Shown: one piece after another, positions 1-6,924 of the stretch
Layout: the number at the start of each line of letters is the position of its first letter
Numbering within the stretch: position 1 is the first letter of the stretch
Source of the DNA: Rhodospirillales bacterium
Lineage (GTDB): Bacteria; Pseudomonadota; Alphaproteobacteria; Reyranellales; Reyranellaceae
Length of the DNA: 35,707 bases
NCBI GenBank assembly: GCA_016185145.1
Contig: JACPOB010000109.1
Span: forward strand, 1-35,707
Direction: 5' to 3'
Position numbers and translations under genes: made by a program
The notes under the pieces: model-generated
Database searches by the model: none
What the model saw: the letters and a program-made list of their open reading frames with translations, nothing else
What the model was told of the DNA's origin: nothing

Positions 1-111
1 CGCTGTCGCTTCACTCTTCGACCCATTCCTCACTGTGCCAAAGTCCGGCCGAGCGCCAAGCGCATCGAACCCGCTATCCACAACTCTTTCCCGCGTTATG
101 ATCGCCCCAGA

Positions 112-660
112 TCATCCACTCGATTCCCTGAAGACCCCAAAGATCTTGATCGGCTCGATGGGCGGCCGCTTCTCGAAATCATGGCCGCGTTCCAGCACAT
201 AGGGTTCGTGCGCCATCGACGACGGCTTGATGCGCGACTTGAGATGGATCCGGCGGATCGTCCCTTCGGCTGCGCAGCGGATGATATCGAGCCCGGGCAT
301 TGCGCCCGAGGCGACGCGCACTCGGCCGCCATGACGACGCGCCAGCTCGACCAGGTCGGGACATGACGGAACGCCGCCGGCGCTGACACAGATCAGGATC
401 TTCCCCGCCTCCATGACCGCGCGGGCGATCTCGGCGAAGCTGTCGGCCGTCGCGCATTCGACGATCACGTCGCACCGGTCCGTCAATTCGCTCATCGAAA
501 CGACCTGCGGCTGCGGCTGCATCGCGGCGGCGGCGGCCCTCGCCTTGCCAAGATCGCGGGCGGTGACCGCGACAAGCTGCATCTCTGGAATCACACCGGC
601 ATTCAGCCGCTTTGCAAGATCCCGTCCGACATTGCCAAACCCTGCCAACCCGACCTTCAT
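112..660 (-). pseudogene. nadX: Aspartate dehydrogenase-like gene, 3' end lost
   Basis: The 182-residue reading frame starts with a Rossmann NAD-binding segment (GFGNVGRDLAKRL, residues 8-20) and continues with the family's VECA, SAGG and SGAMPGLDIIRCAAEGT segments, which match L-aspartate dehydrogenase (aspartate to iminoaspartate for NAD synthesis). The family is usually about 260-270 residues. Here the match stops near residue 175, and a few unrelated residues lead to TGA. The C-terminal substrate domain, with the FPANVN-type segment and the catalytic histidine, is missing, and I do not find it in the 111 bases beyond the stop. The start has a GGAG-like sequence upstream. It is divergent from the flavoprotein gene across about 100 bases. 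I infer a non-functional truncated gene; the family call is from memory of motifs. Confidence 0.6.
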
Positions 661-760
661 CGACGCGCTCCGTTGTTCTCCGACTTGTAGCTTCTAAATC
701 ACGCCAAGCGTAGCGCATCGAAAATTGGCACGTCTCGCGTCGCCCGGTTAGTGTGAGCGC

Positions 761-1630
761 ATGAGTACTTCCTTCGACGTCATCGTGGTCGGCGCCGGTC
801 CGGCCGGTCTCACTGCAGCAACCGGCGCCGCGCGTGCCGGACTGAAAGCTCTTTGCCTCGACAAGCTCGCGCCCGGCGGCGCGCTCATCAATCTCGCCGA
901 ACTGCACGACGTGGAGGGTCACGAGGACGGGCCGCAGATCGCCTCGCGCCTGACCGACGAGGCGACCGAGGCCGGCGTCGAACTGGGTTTCGGCGAGGTG
1001 GTGAAGCTTTCGGGATCCGGACCGTGGACGGTCGAGACCGCCGACGGCGAGCGGCACACCGGCCGCGCCGTCGTCATCGCCACCGGCCTCGCCAAGGGCA
1101 CGCTCGGCCTGCCGGAGGAAAGCCGCTTCGAGGGCCTTGGCCTCTCCCACTGCGCCTCCTGTGACGGTCCGCTCTATGCCGGGCGGCCCGTCGTCGTCGC
1201 CGGCACCGAAGGCTGGGCGCCGCGCGAGGCGGCCGAGCTGCAGGTCGTGGCGGGCGACGTCACCGTGATCGGCAAGCCTGCTTCGTCGCTGCCCGACGGC
1301 GTGCATCACCTCGACGGCCGCATCGTCGCCCTCGAAGGCGGCGACGGCATCGAAGCCGTCGTCGTCGAAAGTGACGGCGCGCGGAAGATCATTCCGGCCA
1401 GCGCTGTGTTCGTCTATGTCGGCCAGTCTCCCGCTGCGGAATTCCTGCCGGAAACGCTTGCACGCGACGCCACCGGGCATATCGTGGTCGACGAAGGGTG
1501 TGGCACCTCGGCAGCCACGGTGTTCGCCGTGGGTGACGTGCGGGCGGGCGCGCGGCAGCATCTCGCCGACGCCATCGCCGACGGACAACGCGCCGGGCAA
1601 GCTGTCGTGCGAGCCCTCAAGGAGATCTGA
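761..1630 (+). CDS. Thioredoxin-reductase-like FAD flavoprotein
   Basis: This 289-residue protein has the fold signs of low-molecular-weight thioredoxin reductase: an N-terminal FAD motif GAGPAGLTAA (residues 11-20), the redox-active CASC at 131-134, and a C-terminal FAD contact TVFAVGDVRAG. Cytosolic and soluble. It is somewhat shorter than the usual 310-320 residues. The NADPH domain is odd: where thioredoxin reductases have GGGxSA followed by HRR, this protein reads AGTEGWA (147-153) and has no HRR. It may therefore use another electron donor, or NADH, or be a specialised partner reductase. It lies just upstream of the selenoprotein gene, separated only by a short hairpin repeat, which suggests it reduces that protein. 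That partnership is inference. Confidence 0.85.
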   Translation: MSTSFDVIVVGAGPAGLTAATGAARAGLKALCLDKLAPGGALINLAELHDVEGHEDGPQIASRLTDEATEAGVELGFGEVVKLSGSGPWTVETADGERHTGRAVVIATGLAKGTLGLPEESRFEGLGLSHCASCDGPLYAGRPVVVAGTEGWAPREAAELQVVAGDVTVIGKPASSLPDGVHHLDGRIVALEGGDGIEAVVVESDGARKIIPASAVFVYVGQSPAAEFLPETLARDATGHIVVDEGCGTSAATVFAVGDVRAGARQHLADAIADGQRAGQAVVRALKEI

Positions 1631-1633
1631 TCA

Positions 1634-1683
1634 GGTCTTCCGGACCGCGCGCTTCCAGCGCGCTCGTGATTCATGAGCGCGCT
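1634..1683. repeat. Truncated family-A palindromic repeat
   Basis: The segment shares TCTTCCGGACCGCGCGCTTC and the TGATTCATGAGCG centre with the longer repeats at 22410, 31950 and 35076, but stops halfway. Bases 1657-1665 and 1675-1683 form a perfect 9-bp inverted repeat around a 9-base loop. The hairpin ends three bases before the GTG start of the selenoprotein gene, so it occupies the place where a ribosome binding site would normally lie. It could act as a terminator for the flavoprotein gene. Confidence 0.7.
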
Positions 1684-1685
1684 GA

Positions 1686-2153
1686 GTGGCCCTGAAGCCC
1701 GTCAACTGGGCGACCGACGCCATCGCGCTCGTGTCGAACTCCAAGCCCAACGCGCGTGAGTTGCTGGCCGGCATCCGCGAGAAGCTGGGCGCCAACCGCA
1801 AGATCGACAATATCGACTTCCTGTCGAAGAACAGCGCCAGCCAGCCGGCGCCGGCCGACGTGATCGAGAAGGTCGCCGCCAACTACCGAGGAGCGCTTCT
1901 AGCCATAGCGGATTGAGGGAGCTGTTCATCGTGGAGTTTCCACGACAGCATCGAACTCGAGAAGCGCGGCATCACGGCCTACGTGATCGCCACTGAGACG
2001 TTCAAGCCGCTGGTCCTGGCGCAGGCCAAGGCCCGCAAGGTCGAACCGCGGCTGATCGTCGTGAAGCATCCCATCGGCGGCCTGAACGCCGACGAACTGC
2101 GCGAACGCATCGAAGCGGCAACCAAGGGACTGACCGAGGCAACGGCAAAATGA
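1686..2153 (+). CDS. UGSC-family selenoprotein (in-frame UGA read as Sec77)
   Basis: One continuous frame of 155 codons runs from GTG 1686 to TGA 2151-2153, interrupted only by a TGA at 1914-1916 (codon 77). The codons around it read Ala-Asp-[UGA]-Gly-Ser-Cys-Ser-Ser-Trp-Ser, which is the U-G-S-C motif that names the UGSC (seleno)protein family; relatives without Sec have Cys here. Protein sequence typical of the family continues on both sides (SNSKPN near residue 18, HDSIELEKRG after the motif, VVKHPIGGL near the end), so the TGA is not a gene end. U77 and C80 form a UxxC redox pair like thioredoxin CxxC. Cytosolic; substrate unknown. A stop codon lies in frame directly upstream, so GTG 1686 is the earliest start; no good ribosome binding site is visible because a hairpin repeat ends at 1683. 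The last codon overlaps the next gene (ATGA). A decayed gene is the alternative, but the hairpin after the TGA argues against it. Confidence 0.85.
1917..1949 (+). promoter_or_regulatory. Bacterial SECIS-like hairpin behind the in-frame UGA
   Basis: Bases 1929-1935 pair perfectly with 1939-1945 (7 bp) around the loop G1936-U1937-U1938. A lower stem, 1921-1924 with 1946-1949, adds 4 bp, leaving a 5'-side bulge UUCA at 1925-1928. Counting the U of the UGA as 1, the loop G and U are at positions 23 and 24, the same positions as the SelB-contacting G23 and U24 of E. coli fdhF, as I recall that element. The fdhF element also has a bulged U below a short upper stem; here the bulge lies lower and holds two U. 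This supports decoding of the UGA as selenocysteine. Confidence 0.78.
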
Positions 2154-3187
2154 AGGACATCTCCGAGCAGGAAGTGATCGACATTGCCGACATGGATGTC
2201 GAGGCCTTCAACGACTTCGCTGCTGCACAGGGCTGGAGCGACGGCATGCCGCTCTACGTGCCCACCGAGGAGAAGGTGGCGAAGTTCGTCGACACCGTGC
2301 GCGGCGACAACCGGCCGATCCCGCCGGTGCCGCCGCGCCAGGTCGTGCCGACACTGCAGAGCATGGCCGCCAACGCGGTCATGGCGGGCTGCAAGCCGGA
2401 ATACTTCCCGGTGGTGACGGCTGCGCTGCGCGCCGTGCTCGACCCCGAGTACAACCTGCACGGCTCGCTGGCGACGACGCATTCGTGCGCGCCCGTGGTG
2501 ATGGTGAGCGGCCCGATCCGCAAGCAGCTCAACATCAATTGCGGCTCGAACTGCTTCGGCCAGGGCTGGCAGGCCAACGCCACCATCGGCCGGGCGCTCG
2601 GGCTGATGCTGCTCAACATCGCCGGCGCCAAGCCCGGCGAGATGGACCGCTCGACCCAGGGCAATCCCGCCAAGTTCACCTTCTGCTTCGGCGAGAACGA
2701 GGAGGAGAATCCCTGGACGCCCTACCACGTGCAGCGCGGCTTCGCGCCGACCGACAGCGTGGTGACGGTGATGTCGGGCGAAGGCCCGCACAATCTCAAC
2801 GACCACGGCAGCACGACGGGTGACGGCCTCCTGACGACCTTCGCCGGCTCGATGTCGACGCCGGGCGCCAACACCGTCTACGGCAAAGGGCCGATGCTGG
2901 TGATCGTCGGCCCCGAGCATGCCCAGACCCTGAAGCGCGACGGCTACACGATCGACAGCATCCGCGAGGAGCTGTTCAAGCGCTCGCGCATCCATGTCTC
3001 GCGCATCTCCAAGGAGAACCAGGACACCTACACCAGCACCGGCCACATGCCGGACGGCGACTGGTTCACCATCGGCCGCTCTGCCGCCGACATCCACATC
3101 ACCGTGGCCGGCGGGCCGGGCAAGCATTCGGCCTTCATCCCGTCGTTCGGCGGCACGACGGTCTCCTGCGTCCGGATTGCCGGATGA
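2150..3187 (+). CDS. UGSC-operon protein A, uncharacterised cysteine-containing family
   Basis: A 345-residue soluble protein with no signal peptide or membrane segment. I do not recognise a named domain. Its start codon overlaps the selenoprotein stop (ATGA) and its own stop overlaps the start of a paralogue, so the three genes are translationally coupled. It shares with that paralogue a WSDGMPL/LSDGLPL segment near residue 30, an AGC near 80, a TNC/SNC near 133, ANATIGRAL near 143-150, FTFCF near 177-180 and a C-terminal GG motif. Cysteines lie at 81, 113, 131, 135, 179 and 340; 81, 135 and 179 are conserved in the paralogue. The conserved Cys and Gly/Asn-rich core suggest an enzyme acting with the selenoprotein, possibly in redox or thiol chemistry. 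That is inference. Confidence 0.8.
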   Translation: MKDISEQEVIDIADMDVEAFNDFAAAQGWSDGMPLYVPTEEKVAKFVDTVRGDNRPIPPVPPRQVVPTLQSMAANAVMAGCKPEYFPVVTAALRAVLDPEYNLHGSLATTHSCAPVVMVSGPIRKQLNINCGSNCFGQGWQANATIGRALGLMLLNIAGAKPGEMDRSTQGNPAKFTFCFGENEEENPWTPYHVQRGFAPTDSVVTVMSGEGPHNLNDHGSTTGDGLLTTFAGSMSTPGANTVYGKGPMLVIVGPEHAQTLKRDGYTIDSIREELFKRSRIHVSRISKENQDTYTSTGHMPDGDWFTIGRSAADIHITVAGGPGKHSAFIPSFGGTTVSCVRIAG

Positions 3188-4179
3188 CGGAGTGGTGCGG
3201 CTGGCCGGTCGTCGATGACTCGACCGGCTGGGAGAACGCACAGCAGATCCTGACCGACGCCGAACTGTCGGACGGCCTGCCCCTGGTGCCGCCGACACGG
3301 CGGCGCCTGGAGGCAATGGTGGCCGGTGTCGCCGGCCGCGGCGAGTCCCACGGGATGATGCCGCCGCTGTTCGGCGACATCACGCCTGACGCCGTCGCCT
3401 ACCAGTGCGTGATCGCGGGCTGCGTGCCGGCCGAGCTGCCGGTGGTGCTGGCCGCAGCGGAAGCGATCCTCGAACCCGATTTCAACCTCTTGGGCATCGC
3501 CACCACGACCGGCACCGCGGCCGTGGCGCTCTGCGTGCACGGGCCGATCGCGCGCAAGCTCGGCGTTAACGCCGGCACCAACTGCCTGGGGCCGGGCAAT
3601 CGCGCCAACGCCAGCATCGGCCGCGCCCTGCAGCTCTGCCTGCGCAACATCGGCGGCGCCCGCGCCGAGATCGGCGACATGGCGACCATGGGCCAGCCCG
3701 GCAAGTACACGTTCTGCTTCGCCGAGCGCAACGACGGCCCCTTCCCCACCCTGACCGCTCGTCGCGGCCTCGGCGCCGATGCGAGCGCCGTCACGGTGAT
3801 GGGCGTCTCAGGCACCGCCGAAGTGCTGCCGGGCGACGGCGAAGGCGCCACGCCCGAAGCCATCCTCTCGCCCATCGTCGAGGGCATGCGTGCCGGCATC
3901 GTGATGTCGAGCGTGCACCGCAAGAACGAGCGCGGCGAGCAGGTCTTCCTGCTGCCGCTCGAGATCGCCGAGAAGATCGTGCGCCACGACGGTTGGGATC
4001 TTTTGCGCGTGCAGCGCTACATGTTCGAGCAAGGCCAAAATGTGAATGGGGGCGTGGCGCGCTCGGCCGACGCCATCCATCCCATCCTGACCGGCGGCGC
4101 CGGCTACAAGATGACCTACCTTCCGGTGTGGGGCGGCGGCTCGGAGACGGTGACGCGAGCGATCACAGTCGCAGACTAG
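3184..4179 (+). CDS. UGSC-operon protein B, paralogue of protein A
   Basis: A 331-residue soluble protein, clearly homologous over its length to the preceding gene product: LSDGLPLVPPT, CVIAGC, NAGTNCLGPGNRANASIGRAL, GKYTFCF and VTVMGVSG all have counterparts at the same spacing. It lacks one of the two close cysteines (131) of protein A, but keeps C80, C134 and C178. The C-terminus has YLPVWGGGSETVTRAI. Start and stop of neighbours overlap by ATGA, so it is the last gene of the coupled set. Two paralogues side by side suggest a heterodimer or two steps on related substrates. Function unknown to me. A 17-base Irr-like palindrome covers its stop codon. Confidence 0.8.
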   Translation: MTEWCGWPVVDDSTGWENAQQILTDAELSDGLPLVPPTRRRLEAMVAGVAGRGESHGMMPPLFGDITPDAVAYQCVIAGCVPAELPVVLAAAEAILEPDFNLLGIATTTGTAAVALCVHGPIARKLGVNAGTNCLGPGNRANASIGRALQLCLRNIGGARAEIGDMATMGQPGKYTFCFAERNDGPFPTLTARRGLGADASAVTVMGVSGTAEVLPGDGEGATPEAILSPIVEGMRAGIVMSSVHRKNERGEQVFLLPLEIAEKIVRHDGWDLLRVQRYMFEQGQNVNGGVARSADAIHPILTGGAGYKMTYLPVWGGGSETVTRAITVAD

Positions 4180-4191
4180 AAATTTTCTAAA
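4175..4191. promoter_or_regulatory. Candidate Irr (iron-control-element) site
   Basis: The sequence ACTAGAAATTTTCTAAA contains the perfect palindrome TAGAAA-T-TTTCTA (4177-4189). Compared with the alphaproteobacterial Irr consensus TTTRGAAYNRTTCYAAA, 13 of 17 positions agree, including GAA and TTCTAAA. It lies about 76 bases before the rubrerythrin-like gene. The adjacent stretch to 4205 is the only AT-rich DNA nearby, as expected for a promoter. Iron-responsive control is an inference. Confidence 0.4.
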
Positions 4192-4267
4192 CTATATTGA
4201 TTCCTTGCACCAGCGGGCGCAGAGTCCCGGCCGTCTTCGGCTTTTCCGACCGAGTTGAGGAGGTGAG

Positions 4268-4690
4268 ATGCCTTCTCTCAAAGGAACCAAGACCGAGCAG
4301 AATCTGAAGGACGCGTTTGCCGCCGAGAGCGAGGCGAACGGCCGCTATCTCTGTTTCGCCCGGAAGGCCGACGTTGAGGGCCTCAACGATCTCGCCGCCC
4401 TGTTCCGCTCGGCTGCCAAGGGCAAGACCGGGCACGCGCACGGCCATCTCGACCATCTCGAGGAACGGGGCGCCCCAGCGACAGGCAAGCGGATCGATCC
4501 GACCGGCGACATCCTCAAGGCCGCGATCGCCAGCGAGCCCCGCGAATACACCGACATGTATCCGGGCATAACCCGCGTTGCCCGCCAGGAAGGCCTCGAA
4601 GAGATCGCCGACTGGTTCGAGACGCTCGCCAAGGCCGCGAACGGGAAGTGGCACGCCGGCCTCTTTCGAAAGGTGCTCGACGCGCTGTGA
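4268..4690 (+). CDS. Rubrerythrin-like protein without rubredoxin domain, altered iron site
   Basis: This 140-residue protein matches the four-helix rubrerythrin domain: AAESEANGRYLCFARKAD (about 18-35), GHAHGHLDHLEE (55-66), EYTDMYPGITRVARQEG (93-109) and EEIADWFETLAKA (111-123). Rubrerythrins hold a di-iron centre and reduce hydrogen peroxide in the cytosol; the C-terminal rubredoxin domain is absent, as in many short members. A strong ribosome site GAGGAGGT precedes the ATG. E20 and E93 are kept, but the family's EGETGH reads KGKTGH here (K53 instead of the ligand Glu), and the last ExxH motif reads GKWH with two extra residues before it. The metal site is therefore doubtful. It sits between the selenoprotein set and katG, a peroxide-defence context. 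Family certain, activity uncertain. Confidence 0.85.
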   Translation: MPSLKGTKTEQNLKDAFAAESEANGRYLCFARKADVEGLNDLAALFRSAAKGKTGHAHGHLDHLEERGAPATGKRIDPTGDILKAAIASEPREYTDMYPGITRVARQEGLEEIADWFETLAKAANGKWHAGLFRKVLDAL

Positions 4691-4730
4691 CTGCAATTCG
4701 AAGAAGACTGCAACACGATCGGAGGAAAAC

Positions 4731-6802
4731 ATGGACACAAGGATGGAACAGACAGCGGGCAAGTGCCCGGTCGTGCATGGCACCACGAATGTCGGCATGA
4801 GGTCGAACAAAGACTGGTGGCCGACTCAACTGAATCTCGTGATTCTTCGCGCGAACTCGCCCCAGTCCGATCCCATGGGCAAGGCTTTCAACTACGCCGC
4901 GGAGTTCAAGAAGCTCGATTACGCCGCCCTGAAGAAGGACCTCGCCGCGCTGATGACGGACAGCCAGGACTGGTGGCCGGCGGATTTCGGCCACTACGGC
5001 GGGTTCATGATTCGCATGGCGTGGCACGCCGCGGGTACGTACCGCATCGGCGACGGTCGCGGCGGCGCCGGCGCCGGCCAGCAGCGCTTCGCCCCTCTCG
5101 GTTCCTGGCCGGACAATGCGAACCTCGATAAGGCGCGCCGGCTTTTGTGGCCGATCAAGCAGAAATACGGCTCGAAAATCTCGTGGGCCGACCTCATCGT
5201 CCTCGCCGGCAATGTCGCGCTCGAAACCATGGGCTTCAAGACATTCGGCTTCGGCGGCGGGCGCCCCGATGTGTGGGAGCCCGACGAGATCGTCTACTGG
5301 GGCAAGGAGAAAGCCTGGTTCCCCGATCCCGCGAGACCTTCAAGCGCATGGCGATGAACGACGAGGAGACGGTTGCACTCATCGCCGGCGGACACAGCTT
5401 CGGCAAGACCCACGGCGCCGGCGATGCCGCGCTTGTCGGTCCCGAGCCGGAAGGGGCGCCCATCGAGGAGCAAGGCTTCGGCTGGAAGAGCCGCCATGGC
5501 ACAGGGATAGGAAAAGACACGATCACCGGCGGCCCGGAAGTCACCTGGAGCACGACGCCGACAAAGTGGAGCAACAGCTTTTTCGAGAACCTGTTCCAAT
5601 ATGAATGGGAGCTCGAGAAGAGCCCGGCTGGGGCCAATCAATTCAAGGCGAAGGACGCTCCCGCCACGATTCCGGATGCCTTCGACCCGTCGAAGCGTCA
5701 TACGCCGCGCATGCTGGTCACGGACCTCTCGCTGCGCATGGATCCCGCCTACGAGAAGATCTCCCGGCGCTTCCTGGAGCATCCGGATCAGTTCGCGGAC
5801 GCGTTTGCCCGCGCGTGGTTCAAACTGACCCATCGCGACATGGGCCCGCGCGTACGCTATCTCGGCCCGGAGGTGCCGGCAGAGGAGCTGATCTGGCAGG
5901 ACCCCGTTCCGGCGGTCGATCACAAGCTGATCGACACCAAGGACATCGCGGATCTCAAGGCCAAGATCCTCGCCTCGCGCCTTTCCATTCCGGAGTTGAT
6001 CGGGACCGCTTGGGCTTCGGCTTCGACCTTCCGCGGCTCCGACAAGCGCGGCGGGGCGAATGGGGCGCGCATCCGTCTCGCGCCGCAGAAGGATTGGGAA
6101 GTCAACCAGCCTACCCAACTGGCAAAGGTGCTCGAAACCCTTGTCGGCATCCAGACGGCCTTCAACGGCGCAGCCAGCGGCGGCAAGAAGGTGTCGCTTG
6201 CCGACCTGATCGTCCTCGGTGGCTCAGCCGCCATCGAGCACGCTGCGAAGAATGCCGGGCACGACGTGACCGTTCCCTTCGCGCCCGGCCGCATGGATGC
6301 GTCCCAGGAGCAAACCGACGTGGAGTCCTTTGGCTATCTCGAGCCGGTCGCGGACGGGTTCCGCAACTACCTCAAGGCCGAGTTCACCATACCGCCGGAG
6401 GAGCTGCTGATCGACAAGGCTCAACTCCTGACGCTGACCGCGCCGGAGATGACGGTTCTCGTCGGCGGCCTGCGCGTCCTGGGCGCGAACCACGGCAATT
6501 CGCAGCACGGCGTCTTCACGAGTCGTCCGGGGACGCTGACCAACGACTTCTTCGTGAACCTCTTGGGCATGAACACCGAGTGGAAAGCGACCTCGGATGA
6601 AAATGTGTTCGAGGGACGCGACCGCAAGAGCGGCAAACCAACGTGGACCGCCACCCGTGTCGACCTCATCTTCGGTTCGAACTCCGAGCTGCGCGCGCTT
6701 GCCGAAGTCTACGGCGCCGACGACGCGCACGCGAAGTTCGTGGCCGACTTCGTGGCGGCGTGGACCAAGGTGATGAACGCCGATCGCTTCGACCTCGCCT
6801 GA
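4731..6802 (+). pseudogene. katG: Catalase-peroxidase, broken by an internal deletion
   Basis: The frame starts at ATG 4731 behind GGAGG and encodes normal KatG for 199 residues, including the distal Arg95, Trp98 and His99 (MIRMAWHAAGTYR). After YWGKEKAWFPD the frame shifts at about 5327-5330. From 5330 a second frame resumes at RETFKRMAMNDEETVALIAGGH (proximal-side helix with the heme-ligand region) and runs to the normal C-terminus at 6802. Compared with the family, about 41 codons less two bases, roughly 121 nucleotides, are missing. The lost part contains the VQMGLIYVNPEG segment with the tyrosine of the Met-Tyr-Trp adduct needed for catalase activity. The two frames cannot give a functional enzyme by simple frameshifting. 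Restored, the protein would have about 730 residues, usual for KatG. Deletion or a consensus error are the two explanations. Confidence 0.9.
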
Positions 6803-6833
6803 TTCTCGGCCGAGAGATTTTCGGAGGCTATTG

Positions 6834-6866
6834 AGGCCAAGCCGCGTCAACCATGCGGCTTGGCCT
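6834..6866 (+). terminator. Strong hairpin after katG
   Basis: Bases 6834-6845 (AGGCCAAGCCGC) and 6855-6866 form a perfect 12-bp stem with a 9-base loop, 31 bases after the katG stop. No T-run follows, so it is a hairpin that may stop or stabilise the transcript and not a textbook intrinsic terminator. Confidence 0.55.
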
Positions 6867-6890
6867 ACCTGCCGGTGTGGGGCGGCTCAC
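6862..6890 (+). pseudogene. Possible relic of a third UGSC-operon paralogue
   Basis: GCCTACCTGCCGGTGTGGGG followed by CGGC nearly matches 4115-4138 of protein B (two mismatches in 24 bases) and reads YLPVWGG in frame, as at the C-terminus of protein B. No further homology can be followed on either side; the 3' arm of the hairpin at 6834-6866 overlaps it. It could be the tail of a deleted paralogue, a recombination scar, or coincidence in a short GC-rich stretch. Confidence 0.35.
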
Positions 6891-6924
6891 AGTCAACGCC
6901 ACGCGCCCACCACCATGACCTGCC

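Noticed and set aside
179..1600. Long minus-strand frame of 473 codons opposite nadX and the flavoprotein
   Set aside because: Composition is that of an antisense shadow in GC-rich DNA (runs of Arg, Gly, Asp, Ala); both real genes show family motifs on other frames.
1634..1683. Attachment site or insertion-sequence end
   Set aside because: It matches three other intergenic repeats in the window and no transposase is near.
1686..1916. A separate 76-residue gene ending at TGA 1914
   Set aside because: Family sequence continues in the same frame after the TGA to 2153 and the next gene overlaps that later stop.
5147..6802. A complete gene of 551 codons starting inside katG
   Set aside because: Its first 60 codons are out of frame with KatG; only from 5330 does it carry katG sequence. 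It is the second half of a broken gene.
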